Shown one piece after another: positions 51,384 through 60,949 of a stretch of DNA of 64,000 nt. The notes beneath the pieces were generated by a model. That model searched no databases and was not told the DNA's origin. It saw only the letters and a program-made list of their open reading frames with translations. This stretch comes from an uncultured Bacteroidales bacterium (GTDB lineage: Bacteria; Bacteroidota; Bacteroidia; Bacteroidales; UBA932). The stretch is from positions 41,188 to 105,187 of the forward strand of contig CAMJHF010000009.1 of assembly GCA_946405435.1 (NCBI GenBank). The letters run 5' to 3'. The first letter of the stretch is position 1, and every line of letters begins with the position of its first letter. The translations under genes were made by a program, and so were the position numbers.

Positions 51384-54300
51384 TTAAAAAGTGAGGTTCA
51401 GACCTGCCACGAAGCCGATGCTCTTGGGATAAGCGGAATAGTCCACGCCAGGAGTAAGGGGAGTGGTGCGGCGGGTGTCAACTTCGGGGTCATAGCCGGA
51501 GTATTTGGTAAGGCAGAACAGGTTCGTGCCTGTTACGTAGATACGGGCTTTCTTGAGTTTGACCTTCTGTGTGAGGGTCTCGGGAAGGGTGTAGCCGATA
51601 GTGGCGCTCTGCAGACGGAGGAAAGAAGCATCTTCCACTGCCCAGTTGGTGAAGACAGCCTTGTTGACAAGGGGACTCCACATGGTCTTGCCGGAATTCT
51701 GGGCGCGGAGCGTTTCGGGATCGGTGATAAGTTCGCCGGTGCTCCAGTCAACCACGGTCCAGCGGTTGTCGACGTTCATCATGTTGATGAGGTTGCGGTT
51801 GATGTAGCTGTCCTTGCGGGAAGAGGTGAACTCGATCTTATTGGCGTTGTACACCTGGTTGCCGATCATGAAGTTGAAGTTGGCGCTGAAATCGAAGCCC
51901 TTGAAGAAACCGCTCAGGGAGAAACCACCGGTGAAGTCGGGCAGTGCGTTGCCGATCTTGGTGATGTCGCCTGCGGTAATCATGTTGTCCTCGGAGCCGT
52001 CAACGTTCTTGAGCTTGAGGGCGCCGGGCATGAGGTACCTTTCTCCAATGATGTCCTTGTCGTTGGCAACGCCTTCCTTGAGAACCCATTTGCCTCCGAT
52101 GTAACCTTCGAAATCATCGACGGTGTAGAAGCCGTCGCTGACGTAGCCGTACATGTTGCCGAGGGGCTCGTCCTTCTTGACAAGGTAGTCGCCGCTGATC
52201 TCGGAAGAGGCCCAGCCGGAGTCGGAGGAAATCTCATCCAGTCCGCCCAGGTCGGTAACGACGTTGATGTTGTATGCGATGTTGCCGCTGATTTTGAGGG
52301 AGAAGTCCTTCTTGGTGACTATAGGGGCGTTGAGGGTGAGCTCTATACCGCGGTTGCGGGTGGAACCAGCGTTGCGGTACTGCCTTTGGTAACCTGCACC
52401 CGAGATGGGGAAGTTGATGAGAAGGTCCTTGGTGTCGTTCTGGTAAACTTCCAGGCTACCGTTGAGTTTGGACTGCCAGAAGCTGAAGTCTACACCGATG
52501 TTGTGGGTGTAGGTGGTCTCCCACTTCAGATCGGGGTTGTTCATTACGAGCTTGCCGTCGGTGATCTTGGTGGACATGTAGGATCCGCCCGGGCTGATGT
52601 AGGAGCTGGCATGGGACTCATATTCCCGCAACAGCTGGCCCGAAGGGATGTTGTTGTTGCCGGCGGTACCGAAGCTGTAACGGAGTTTGAGCTGGTCGAG
52701 CCAGCCCCGGCTTCCGTCCATCCAGGGTTCGTTGGAGATATTCCATGAAACGGCGGCCGAAGGGAAGAATCCCCAGGGATTGCTGAATTTGGAGGAACCG
52801 TCCACGCGCAGGGTGGCGCCGATGGAATATTTGTGCTTGTAGTCGTAGTTCACGCGTCCGAAGAAAGAGAGCAGGGCGTCGTGGGCTGCGAATTTGTTGC
52901 TGACTTCGGTGTTGTTGGCCACGACGTCGCCGCTGAGGTTGCCGGCGGCGGATGACATGAAGTACCAGGCGAGCTGGGAATCAAAGAACGTGGGGAAGCC
53001 GTCCACCAGCATGTCGATGGTGTTGGCGTTGGTGATGGTGAGCTCTTCGCCGATCAGGGCCGTGAGCTGATGGTCGTCGTTCTTGAAGATGTCCTTGAAA
53101 TCGTAATTCAAGGTGTTGGTGTTGCGGTACTTGGTGCGGAAAGCCTCTTTGTGGTTGCTGGAAGGGGTGCCGGGTACCTTGCTGTCCTGGGCGCTGAGCT
53201 TGGTGGACAGACCGTAGAAGCGGTCGTCGCTCTGGCGCCAGTCTTCCATGCCGCCCTCTATCTTGAGACGGAGGTTGTCGATGATTTTCCAGTTGAAAGC
53301 GGCGTTTGCATTGAGCACGGTACGGAGACGCTTGCTGTCGTTGTCGGCGACGCTGCGCAGGGGCTGTACGTTGTCGCCGTAGAGCTCGGCTTCTTCATCC
53401 TCTATGCTCATGGTGTTGACAGGGATGGGAGCGAACTGCACTGCGTGCTTGAGACGTCCGTTTCCGGAGGTCGAGCCTTTGTCGTTGAGGCTGTTGGCTC
53501 CCGCTCCGCGGACATTCACGCGGGCGTAACGGATGCTGGCGTCGATGCTGGTGGTCTTTGAGGTCTTGAAATTGGTCTTGAGGTTGAGGTTGTCCCTGAC
53601 ATAGTTGGAACCGTACATGATGGCGTTGTCGCCCATGTGCGCGTAACCTATGGTCCAGTTGACGCCCTCGTTGCTTCCGGACACTGCAAAGTCGGCGGAG
53701 AAGGATGAACCGGTGTTGCCGAACACTGCGTCGATCCAGTCGTTGCTGGCCATGCCGGCATACTGGTCGAGTTCGGAGAATTTGCCGTAGTAGGGCATGA
53801 AATCATTGCTCACGCGGTTCAGGACAAGTGCCTTTTCGTACTGGAACTTGACGAAATTCTCTACGTCCAAGGGCTGGATGGCCTTTCTGTTGGCCATGGT
53901 CTTGAGGCCGTAGTAGGCGTTGAACTTGACGGAAACCTTCTCGCCTTTCTCGGCGCTCTTGGTAGTGACGATGACGACACCGTTGGCACCGCGGCTTCCG
54001 TAGATGGCGGTTGAGAAGGCGTCTTTGAGAACATCTATGGACGCAATCTCAGATGCGGAGATATCGTTGATGGATTCGGCGGGGAATCCGTCCACGATAT
54101 ACAGCGGGGAGTTGTCCTGGGTGATGGAGCCGCCTCCGCGGACGCGGATCTTGATGTCGGCGTCGGGATCACCTTCCGTGGTGGTTACAGACACGCCGGC
54201 CATTTTTCCGGCGAGTGCCTGACTGACTGATGTGACCGGCTGCTCGGTGAGTTTGTCGGAGCTCACGGATGAGACGGAGCCGAGCAGGTCGCGACGCTTG

Positions 54301-54641
54301 ACTGTGGCGTAACCCACCACGACAACCTCGTCGAGAACGGTGTTGTTGGCTGCCAGGACCACGTCAATCTTGGAACGTCCGTCGATGGGAACCACCTGTT
54401 CGGTGAGCCCTATGAACGAAAACACCAGATTGACTGCACCTTCGGGAACGACGATCATGTAGTCGCCGTCCATTCCGGTGATGGTTCCGTTGGTCGTTCC
54501 CTCAATGAGAACGCCGGCCCCGATGAGGGGCTCGCCGCTCTCGTCGGTCACGATACCCGTTATGGTATTCTGGGCCGAGAGAGAGAAGGCCATGGCCATT
54601 CCAAGCAGAGTAAGAATGAGTTTCTTTGCTTGATTCTTCAT
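51384..54641 (-). CDS. SusC/RagA-family TonB-dependent outer-membrane transporter
   Basis: A 1085-aa protein with a signal peptide (ending FSLSAQ), a CarboxypepD_reg-like domain at about 25-100 (NTITGIVTDESGEPLIGAGV), the TonB-box region VLDEVVVVGYATVKRRD, a plug domain with PLYIVDGFPAESINDIS and AIYGSRGANGVVIVTTK, and a C-terminal beta-barrel ending in aromatic GFVAGLNLTF. With SusD it imports oligogalacturonides into the periplasm using the proton motive force. It sits between the outer enzymes and susD. Confidence 0.97.
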   Translation of the reverse strand: MKNQAKKLILTLLGMAMAFSLSAQNTITGIVTDESGEPLIGAGVLIEGTTNGTITGMDGDYMIVVPEGAVNLVFSFIGLTEQVVPIDGRSKIDVVLAANNTVLDEVVVVGYATVKRRDLLGSVSSVSSDKLTEQPVTSVSQALAGKMAGVSVTTTEGDPDADIKIRVRGGGSITQDNSPLYIVDGFPAESINDISASEIASIDVLKDAFSTAIYGSRGANGVVIVTTKSAEKGEKVSVKFNAYYGLKTMANRKAIQPLDVENFVKFQYEKALVLNRVSNDFMPYYGKFSELDQYAGMASNDWIDAVFGNTGSSFSADFAVSGSNEGVNWTIGYAHMGDNAIMYGSNYVRDNLNLKTNFKTSKTTSIDASIRYARVNVRGAGANSLNDKGSTSGNGRLKHAVQFAPIPVNTMSIEDEEAELYGDNVQPLRSVADNDSKRLRTVLNANAAFNWKIIDNLRLKIEGGMEDWRQSDDRFYGLSTKLSAQDSKVPGTPSSNHKEAFRTKYRNTNTLNYDFKDIFKNDDHQLTALIGEELTITNANTIDMLVDGFPTFFDSQLAWYFMSSAAGNLSGDVVANNTEVSNKFAAHDALLSFFGRVNYDYKHKYSIGATLRVDGSSKFSNPWGFFPSAAVSWNISNEPWMDGSRGWLDQLKLRYSFGTAGNNNIPSGQLLREYESHASSYISPGGSYMSTKITDGKLVMNNPDLKWETTYTHNIGVDFSFWQSKLNGSLEVYQNDTKDLLINFPISGAGYQRQYRNAGSTRNRGIELTLNAPIVTKKDFSLKISGNIAYNINVVTDLGGLDEISSDSGWASSEISGDYLVKKDEPLGNMYGYVSDGFYTVDDFEGYIGGKWVLKEGVANDKDIIGERYLMPGALKLKNVDGSEDNMITAGDITKIGNALPDFTGGFSLSGFFKGFDFSANFNFMIGNQVYNANKIEFTSSRKDSYINRNLINMMNVDNRWTVVDWSTGELITDPETLRAQNSGKTMWSPLVNKAVFTNWAVEDASFLRLQSATIGYTLPETLTQKVKLKKARIYVTGTNLFCLTKYSGYDPEVDTRRTTPLTPGVDYSAYPKSIGFVAGLNLTF

Positions 54642-54683
54642 GGATTTTTGATGTTAATAATTAAATGTTAGTGTTAGTATATA

Positions 54684-56576
54684 TTATCTTGAATATTGCG
54701 CTGCCACTATGTTCCTGACGAGATAGTGAAGGTACATTTCCAAGTTGGTATAGCGTTTCTTGGGGTCCAGGCCGTAGGCCGCTCCGTCGGCAGGATTGCT
54801 TTTGCCCAGGCCGGCTTCTTCCTCGAACCAGTCGGGAATCCCGTCGCCGTCGGAGTCGGTGGAAGCTTTGGAGATCTGCTCGTCGGTGGCATTGTAGGGT
54901 GGCCAGCCACCGGCCTGCGTCTGGGAGTCGATTATGCCGCGCGTGCCGTTGGGCGCAGTGCCGGAGCGCACTTCGCCGACTATCCTTTCGTCCACGCTGT
55001 CGCGGCTCAGGCTTGCTCCGGCGACGGAAAGAACGGTTTCATAGGCGTCGGCTGCGCTGTGCTCGTGAATGATGCTGCCGCCGGAAGTGATGTCGAAGCG
55101 GGATGCGGAAGTGATGGACGCCGGGGGCGTGCCGTTCGGCTGCAGGCCTGCGTAATTGTCGGCGTTTACCTTTGCGCACAGGGCTGTCTGGTCCGCCTTG
55201 AGGGAAGGACAGCCGCTGTCAAAATAGTTGCCGTCCAGAAAGAAAGTGCCCCACAGGCCCTTTGCATTCTTGTTGGAGCCGTCGTCTGCGTTAGGGGAGA
55301 ATATACGGTTCACAAGGGAATTCTTGGTGGCGGTGGAGGGACCTGGCTTGTAGTAATTGGAGATGAAATTGAACGAGCCGCCCTCGCCGGCATACCCTCC
55401 GTTGGTGGGGCCCCAGTTGTAGAAGACGTTGTTGATGATTTCCGTCTTTTCATCCTCGGGCTTGCCGGTATAGCGGCTGCCGCACAGTCGGGGAGTACGT
55501 GAGGTATGGTGGGCTATCAGGTTGTGGGAGAAGGTGGCTCCGTGGCCGCCCCAGATGCCTCCGTATCCGTGGGCCCCCTTGGGGTGGAAGGACTTGTTCA
55601 TGCTCTCCGCCATGATGCAGTACTGCATGGTGAAGTTCTCGTTGTCATAGAAGGAAGAGCATTCGTCGATGCACCAGCTCATGGAGCAGTGGTCCAGGAT
55701 TATGTTCTTCTGTTCACGGCCCCAGATGCAGTCTTCCATAGGGATGGAGCCGAGCTTGGACCATTGCTCGTCGGTCATGGTGGCCTTGTAGGCTTTGGCT
55801 CCCTCATCTCCCATACGGAAGCGTATGAATCTGATAATCAGGTTGTCTGCACTTGTCTGAGTGGACCAGCCGCTGATGCATATACCGTCGCCGGGAGCAG
55901 TCTGCCCGGCTATTGTCACGTCGCCGCGTTTTATGACCAGGTTGGACTGCAGCTCGATGCGGCCGGCTACGTCGAATACGATTGTGCGGGTTCCGCTTTC
56001 GCTGAGTGCGGCCCGGAGGGTGCCTGCGCCGCTGTCGGCAAGGCTGGTCACGTGGATGACCTTGCCGCCGCGACCGCCGGTTGTGAACATGCCGCAGCCT
56101 TCGGCTCCGGGGAATGCACGGACGGCGCCGTCTTCATCTTCAAGGGCAGGTATTTTGAAATCTTCGTATTTGAGTTTTGCGTCTGTGGACGGCCCCGGTT
56201 CGTAGGGATCGACAGGCTTGGTGTTGTCCAGGGTGGAAGCCTCCACGGCGGCCGACCATTCAGACGCTGCGGAACCGGCTACGCTGCGGACGGAGAACTT
56301 GTAGGGAGTGGCGGGGGACAGGTCAGGGATGTTGACGTTGCGTTTGACTTCAGTGCCGCTTGCCGTGTTCTGTGCCCCTTGCATGAGCCGCCATTCGTAC
56401 GATTCGGCACCCTCCACCGGGTTCCATTTGAATGTGAGCGAGGTCTCCGTGGCGCTGTGCAGGCTTATGCCGGAGGGTACTGCGGGCGCTTGGCTCTCGG
56501 TCGAATTCTCTTTTTGGCCGCATGCACCTAGGCAAAGCGCCAGGGCCGCTGCCAGTATGATGTACTTTAATCTCAT
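54684..56576 (-). CDS. Pectate lyase (PL1 family) with Fn3-like domain
   Basis: A 630-aa lipoprotein (lipobox LGAC, then GQKENSTES). An Fn3-like domain at about 35-125 is followed by the PL1 beta-helix from about 155: FPGAEGCGMFTTGGRGGKVI, TLRAALSESGTRTIVFDVAG, VTIAGQTAPGDGICISG, ILDHCSMSWCIDE and HTSRTPRLCG. This differs from the PL1 at 36298 and resembles another PL1 subfamily common in Bacteroidota pectin loci. The C-terminus has a dockerin-like DSDGDGIPDWFEEEAGLG calcium motif. The ATG at 56576 overlaps the GH105 stop by 4 bp; the long upstream extension was rejected. Confidence 0.92.
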   Translation of the reverse strand: MRLKYIILAAALALCLGACGQKENSTESQAPAVPSGISLHSATETSLTFKWNPVEGAESYEWRLMQGAQNTASGTEVKRNVNIPDLSPATPYKFSVRSVAGSAASEWSAAVEASTLDNTKPVDPYEPGPSTDAKLKYEDFKIPALEDEDGAVRAFPGAEGCGMFTTGGRGGKVIHVTSLADSGAGTLRAALSESGTRTIVFDVAGRIELQSNLVIKRGDVTIAGQTAPGDGICISGWSTQTSADNLIIRFIRFRMGDEGAKAYKATMTDEQWSKLGSIPMEDCIWGREQKNIILDHCSMSWCIDECSSFYDNENFTMQYCIMAESMNKSFHPKGAHGYGGIWGGHGATFSHNLIAHHTSRTPRLCGSRYTGKPEDEKTEIINNVFYNWGPTNGGYAGEGGSFNFISNYYKPGPSTATKNSLVNRIFSPNADDGSNKNAKGLWGTFFLDGNYFDSGCPSLKADQTALCAKVNADNYAGLQPNGTPPASITSASRFDITSGGSIIHEHSAADAYETVLSVAGASLSRDSVDERIVGEVRSGTAPNGTRGIIDSQTQAGGWPPYNATDEQISKASTDSDGDGIPDWFEEEAGLGKSNPADGAAYGLDPKKRYTNLEMYLHYLVRNIVAAQYSR

Positions 56577-57736
56577 AATCTTTCGTATTCTATTGATGCC
56601 CAGATGATGGGACCTATTCCTTTGGGATCGTTCGCGCGCACGCGCTCGTGTATGTAATAGTCGTAGTCGCCGCTGCGCATCTGCTTGCCTCCGAGGCCTG
56701 CGACTTCGCAGCACTGCTCAAGGTTCACAAGGCCGTCCTCGCCTGTCGTGACAAACTGACGGACCGTGGCCTTGTATAACTTCCGGGCCGCCCTGCGGTC
56801 TTTGGAAATGCCGAGATTGACAGCCTTGGAGAGGGAATAGCTGAACATGGCGTTGCAGGTGGCCTCGAGGTAGTTGCCATCGGCACCGGGACGGTCGAGA
56901 ACCTGGTACCAAAGGCCTGTGGAAGGGTCTGCGTTGGCTTTGAGGGCCTTGAAGACGGAGTTCAGGATGCCAGCCAACTCGGGGCAGTCATCCTTGCCGA
57001 GCACGTCGATTACATCCACAAGCGCCATGCAGTACCAGCCCAGGGCCCTGCCCCATGCGTGGGCCGACTGACCGGTGGAAGGGTCGCACCAGAACATGGA
57101 GTGCGATGAGTCCCATGCGTGGCGGAGAAGCCCGGTGGCGGGGTCGTAGCAATGTTCGTATGCAAGGCTGAACTGCCTGGTGATGTCGGCTATGTTCTGT
57201 GCGCGGTTTTCTTCCGGAACATAGCGCATGGTGTACTGTGCGTAGAAGGGCTGGGCCATGTAGAGGCCGTCGAGCCACATCTGGCCGGGATAGATTTTCT
57301 TGTGCCAGAATCCACCCTGGGGCGTGCGCGGCTGCTCTTTCAGCTGCTGGTACAGGCTGTCCATGGCGCTGCGGTATTCAGGTTTGCCGGTGATGTCGTA
57401 GAGCGAGAACAGGGTGTTTCCGGGGCAGATGTGGTCAAGGGAATAATTGCCCTTTTTGTATTTCCCGCCTATTGCTCCTGTGGAGTCGATGACGTCGTCA
57501 TACCAGGCGTCGACGTAGCGGATGGGGGACTCATTGCCTTCCATGATGGCGGCATCGAGGAAAGCCTTGAGTTCCAGGCCGGTAGTGTAGTTCCACTTCA
57601 GATTGCCCTGCTGGCCGTCGATGTAGGAGGCTTCGGGGTTTCGGGCTATTTCGGAACGGACCACATCTGAATACAACGGAGCCTTGGCCGTACATGCGGT
57701 CAAGGCCAGGGCCGTTATTATGAGTATTCGTTTCAT
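56573..57736 (-). CDS. Unsaturated glucuronyl/galacturonyl hydrolase (GH105)
   Basis: A 387-aa lipoprotein (lipobox LTAC, then TAKAPLYSD) with the alpha6/alpha6 barrel of GH105. Motifs are YSLDHICPGNTLFSLYD, MWLDGLYMAQPFYAQY, the catalytic-aspartate region, and SAHAWGRALGWYCMALVDVI. The enzyme removes the 4,5-unsaturated uronate left by pectate lyases, feeding KduI. The N-terminal lipid anchor places it in the periplasm or outer membrane. It overlaps both neighbours by 4 bp. Confidence 0.92.
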   Translation of the reverse strand: MKRILIITALALTACTAKAPLYSDVVRSEIARNPEASYIDGQQGNLKWNYTTGLELKAFLDAAIMEGNESPIRYVDAWYDDVIDSTGAIGGKYKKGNYSLDHICPGNTLFSLYDITGKPEYRSAMDSLYQQLKEQPRTPQGGFWHKKIYPGQMWLDGLYMAQPFYAQYTMRYVPEENRAQNIADITRQFSLAYEHCYDPATGLLRHAWDSSHSMFWCDPSTGQSAHAWGRALGWYCMALVDVIDVLGKDDCPELAGILNSVFKALKANADPSTGLWYQVLDRPGADGNYLEATCNAMFSYSLSKAVNLGISKDRRAARKLYKATVRQFVTTGEDGLVNLEQCCEVAGLGGKQMRSGDYDYYIHERVRANDPKGIGPIIWASIEYERL

Positions 57737-59385
57737 CGGTTGTCGTAGGGGTTCCAAACTATACCGTCCTCTTTCTGGAACATTACTCTCTCGAAACTAT
57801 AGTCGGCCAGTTTGCGTCTGCTTATCTTGTGCGCCCATTTTACGCGAGGCCCTGCTGCTCCCGGCCCGTGGCTGCCGTATTCTGCATAGAAGGAGTTCTT
57901 CTTGGTGTCGGGCTTGCCTTCCTTCTCCCAGTCGTGCCATCCTTCCGGAAGGATGTGAGAGCCAAGTTCGCAGTCAATGAACACGGTCTTGGCGTAGGCT
58001 CCCCAGGGACGTCCCAGGTAGACCTTGTCTATGCCCGGTGCTGCAGTGAGCGTGCAGTTCTTGAAAACATAACCGTATTTCTGGCCCTTGAGAGTGGAGG
58101 CTGCAGTGACGTAACTGTTTTTCTTTGAGTGGATCGTGCAGTTCTCGAAGTAAGCTATGGAAGGACCGAAGATAAAATCTGTGGTGCCTTCTATGTAGCA
58201 GTCCAGAAAGTAGTTGCGCTTGATTCCGCCCTCTTTGCCGAAGCGCCCGTAGGTGTAGAGCGTGTCCTGGTTGCCGAGGAAACGGCAGTTCTTGAAGAAG
58301 AGGAAGTCGCCGTCCGTGAATACTGCCACTGCCTGCGCTATGTCTTTGCCCTCGCCGGCTGAGTTCTCGAACGTAAGGTTCTCGAAGGTCAGGTAGCTGG
58401 AGTGGATATATATCGTGGCGCTGCCCGATGTCCCGACGGGAAAGTCCCTGCCGGGCCAGAGTTTCTTGGCGTAGTTGTCGTTTGTGATGACGGTGGTTTG
58501 GGCTTCCTCGCCTATGAAGTGTACGCGGAATTTGCTGTGGGGGATGATGACACACTCCTTGTACACGCCCTTGCGGATGTAGACGGTGGTGATTTCGGAG
58601 TGGCTGTAGTTGGGTATCGCGTCCACGGCTTCCTGGACCGTCATGTAGTCGCCGTGGCCGTCGGCGGAAACGGTAATGTCGTAGTGTACAAGATGTTCCG
58701 CTATCCGGGGAATCTGATTCCTGATCAGGGAGCACACGATTTCGGTCACCTTGCGGGCGCCTGATGCAACTGTATGCGTGTTGTCGTTCTTGCCGGTGGA
58801 AATCATGAAGTAGGCCTTTGAAGCCTCGTCTCCCAGGCCCTCAAGCCAGTCGAGCGTTACGGTGGTGACATCCAGAAGGGGAGTGCCGGTCTGTTCGGCG
58901 ACCTGCTTCATGGCGGCGGGGTAGTCGCCGTGGCATCCGCGGTCGAGCCCGTTCTCCTTGAACCAGCGGCGCGCTACCGGGGTGAGCAGTACGGGGATTC
59001 CGCCCTTGCTGCGCGTTCCGTCTATGAAAGTGCGCAGGTTGTCCTGGTAGGCCCCCCAGGCTGCGGCATAGCGCTCTGGATCGGATTCCTTGGAGTCGTT
59101 GTGGCCGAATTCGATGAAGACATAATCGCCGGGCTGGATGGCGTTGTAGACCTTGTCCCAGAGACCCTTGTCGATGAAACTCTTGGTGCTGCGGCCGTTC
59201 TGGGCATAGTTGACGACCTTCACGCCGCCGTCCAGGAAGTTCTGGAACATCATGCCCCAGCCGCGCTCGGGATTGCCGCCCGAAAGGTCTTTTTCGGCCA
59301 TGGTGCTGTCTCCCATGAGGTGTATGGTGAATGAACTCAGTACGAGCCAGGCGGCGATGGCTGCAAGGGGAAAGAATCGTTTCAT
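57733..59385 (-). CDS. Fused pectin acetylesterase (CE12-type) and pectin methylesterase (CE8)
   Basis: A 550-aa exported two-domain enzyme. Residues about 20-235 are an SGNH esterase of the CE12 (rhamnogalacturonan acetylesterase) type, with IHLMGDSTMAEK, IEFGHNDSKES and NDNTHTVASGARK. Residues about 240-550 are a CE8 beta-helix with GNQDTLYTYG, CYIEGTTDFIFGPS and YLGRPWGAYAKTVF, the motifs holding the catalytic aspartates and arginine. It removes acetyl and methyl esters so that the lyases and GH28 can act. It overlaps GH28 and GH105 by 4 bp each. Confidence 0.93.
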   Translation of the reverse strand: MKRFFPLAAIAAWLVLSSFTIHLMGDSTMAEKDLSGGNPERGWGMMFQNFLDGGVKVVNYAQNGRSTKSFIDKGLWDKVYNAIQPGDYVFIEFGHNDSKESDPERYAAAWGAYQDNLRTFIDGTRSKGGIPVLLTPVARRWFKENGLDRGCHGDYPAAMKQVAEQTGTPLLDVTTVTLDWLEGLGDEASKAYFMISTGKNDNTHTVASGARKVTEIVCSLIRNQIPRIAEHLVHYDITVSADGHGDYMTVQEAVDAIPNYSHSEITTVYIRKGVYKECVIIPHSKFRVHFIGEEAQTTVITNDNYAKKLWPGRDFPVGTSGSATIYIHSSYLTFENLTFENSAGEGKDIAQAVAVFTDGDFLFFKNCRFLGNQDTLYTYGRFGKEGGIKRNYFLDCYIEGTTDFIFGPSIAYFENCTIHSKKNSYVTAASTLKGQKYGYVFKNCTLTAAPGIDKVYLGRPWGAYAKTVFIDCELGSHILPEGWHDWEKEGKPDTKKNSFYAEYGSHGPGAAGPRVKWAHKISRRKLADYSFERVMFQKEDGIVWNPYDNR

Positions 59386-60842
59386 AAGGTCTGTCCGTTA
59401 ACGGTGACGTCGGTGAATGTTACGTTCTCGGCATAGTTCACTTCCGCATTCTTGCCGGATGTGAATGTGCATGAGCTGAAGTCGATGTTCCTGACGGGCA
59501 TCTCCGGCAGGCCGTTGATGTAGATGGCCTGATCGGCCCCGGAGCAGACGATTCCGCTGAAGTGGCAGTCCCTGAATTCGGGAGTTGTCTCGTCCACCGG
59601 AGGAATGTAAGGCTCGAAAACTCCGTTGGTCATTTCCGTTGCAGCGACGCCCGCGTAGTAGAGGTTGAAGATGACGCCGTTAGTTACGATGTCCTTCATG
59701 TATACGCGTTCGCACCAGATGTTTTTGACCAGGCCGCCGCGGCCGCGGGTGCTCTTGAACCTCAGACCCACGTCGGTGCCCAGGAAGCGGCAGTCCCTCA
59801 CGAGGATGTTCTCCACTCCGCCGGACATTTCGCTGCCCACCACGAATCCGCCGTGACCGTGATACACGGTGCAGTCGGTGATGACGAGGTTGCGGCAGGC
59901 CTTGCCGTGGCGGCGGCCGTCGGCGTCCTTGCCGGACTTGATGCAGATGGCGTCGTCTCCCACGTCGAAGGTGGAGCCGGACAGGAGCACATTCTCGCAG
60001 GCGTCGATGTCAATGCCGTCGCCGTTGGCGGAGTAGTGCGGGTTTCGGACGTTTATGTTTTTGATTATAAGATTATTGCAATACAGGGGATGGATGTTCC
60101 AGCAGGGCGAGTTCTGGAAGGTGCAGCCCTCCAGGAGCACCCTTTCGCAGTTTCTCAGCGACACCATGACGGGGCGGAGGAAGGTTTTGATTTCCTGCTC
60201 GTCGAGCGAAGGGTCGGGGTAATTGAGGCTGCCGGCGGTGAGGCGGGCTTTGTAGTAGCCCTCGTCGGGATACCAGGCCTTGCCGTCTTCGGGCACGTAG
60301 CCGCCGCGGGCGACGATGCGCTTCCACTGGTCGTCGGACACCTTGCGGCGCTTGACCTCGCGCCAGGCATCTCCGCTGCCGTCTATGACGCCGCCGCCGG
60401 TGATGGCGATGTCATGGACTCCGTCGGCGTTGATGGGGGAGAGGCAGCGACGTACGTCGAGCCCCTCGAAATTGGTGTCGATTATGGGGTAGAGCGACTG
60501 GTCGGGATCGAAAACTATGATGGCGTTACCGGAGAGATTGAGTTCGATGTTGCTCCGGAGGGTGATGGGGCCGGTTTTCCATATTCCGTCGGGGACCGTT
60601 ACGCGGCCGCCGCCTTTGTCGGCGAGGGTGCTGATGGCTTGCTCGAAGGCGGAGGTGCAGACGGTCCGGCCGTCGCCTTTGGCGCCGAAGTCGCAGATGC
60701 TGACTGTCCGCTCCGGAATGGACGGGGCGGGGACGTCGGGCATGTCGAACGGGATGGCCTCAGACGTGGATTCTGAAACGCCGGAACAGCACCACAGTGT
60801 GGCCGTGGCGAGCATCAAAGAAAGGAAAACGCTGGTTTTCAT
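59382..60842 (-). CDS. Polygalacturonase-type GH28 hydrolase
   Basis: A 486-aa exported enzyme with the GH28 beta-helix. The catalytic set is intact: SANGDGIDIDACENV, VGDDAICIKSGKD, YHGHGGFVVGSEMSGG and GLRFKSTRGRGG. The N-terminus has a signal peptide with two adjacent cysteines (TLWCCSG) that may be a lipobox. The family hydrolyses polygalacturonate or related rhamnogalacturonans, often from the end. It is the first gene of the 31.7-kb minus-strand locus, 26 bp after a TATATTTG box. Confidence 0.94.
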   Translation of the reverse strand: MKTSVFLSLMLATATLWCCSGVSESTSEAIPFDMPDVPAPSIPERTVSICDFGAKGDGRTVCTSAFEQAISTLADKGGGRVTVPDGIWKTGPITLRSNIELNLSGNAIIVFDPDQSLYPIIDTNFEGLDVRRCLSPINADGVHDIAITGGGVIDGSGDAWREVKRRKVSDDQWKRIVARGGYVPEDGKAWYPDEGYYKARLTAGSLNYPDPSLDEQEIKTFLRPVMVSLRNCERVLLEGCTFQNSPCWNIHPLYCNNLIIKNINVRNPHYSANGDGIDIDACENVLLSGSTFDVGDDAICIKSGKDADGRRHGKACRNLVITDCTVYHGHGGFVVGSEMSGGVENILVRDCRFLGTDVGLRFKSTRGRGGLVKNIWCERVYMKDIVTNGVIFNLYYAGVAATEMTNGVFEPYIPPVDETTPEFRDCHFSGIVCSGADQAIYINGLPEMPVRNIDFSSCTFTSGKNAEVNYAENVTFTDVTVNGQTL

Positions 60843-60868
60843 TAGTTATTATAATAGTGTTACGGTCG

Positions 60869-60876
60869 CAAATATA
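60869..60876 (-). promoter_or_regulatory. -7 box (TATATTTG) for the pectin locus
   Basis: Matches TAnnTTTG on the minus strand, 26 bp before the GH28 ATG at 60842. The expected -33 position falls inside operator 1. Confidence 0.6.
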
Positions 60877-60890
60877 GTATATTTTTTTGA

Positions 60891-60910
60891 TTCCGTGCAC
60901 GGTAACGGAA
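60891..60910. promoter_or_regulatory. Operator 1, probable LacI-family site
   Basis: TTCCGTGCACGGTAACGGAA: the 6-bp arms TTCCGT and ACGGAA are perfect inverted copies around an 8-bp spacer. It lies between the divergent GH28 and regulator promoters and covers the expected -33 position of the GH28 promoter. Confidence 0.75.
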
Positions 60911-60914
60911 AAAA

Positions 60915-60934
60915 TTTCGTGCGCGGTAACGGAA
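60915..60934. promoter_or_regulatory. Operator 2, probable LacI-family site
   Basis: TTTCGTGCGCGGTAACGGAA: differs from operator 1 at two positions, with one mismatch in the left arm. The start-to-start distance of 24 bp is near two helix turns. It covers the expected -33 position of the regulator promoter. Confidence 0.72.
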
Positions 60935-60949
60935 AATGTGAAAAATAGT

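Noticed and set aside
56577..56714. N-terminal extension of the PL1 gene at 54684
   Set aside because: The added residues are Arg-rich and overlap GH105. The lipoprotein signal peptide begins at ATG 56576.
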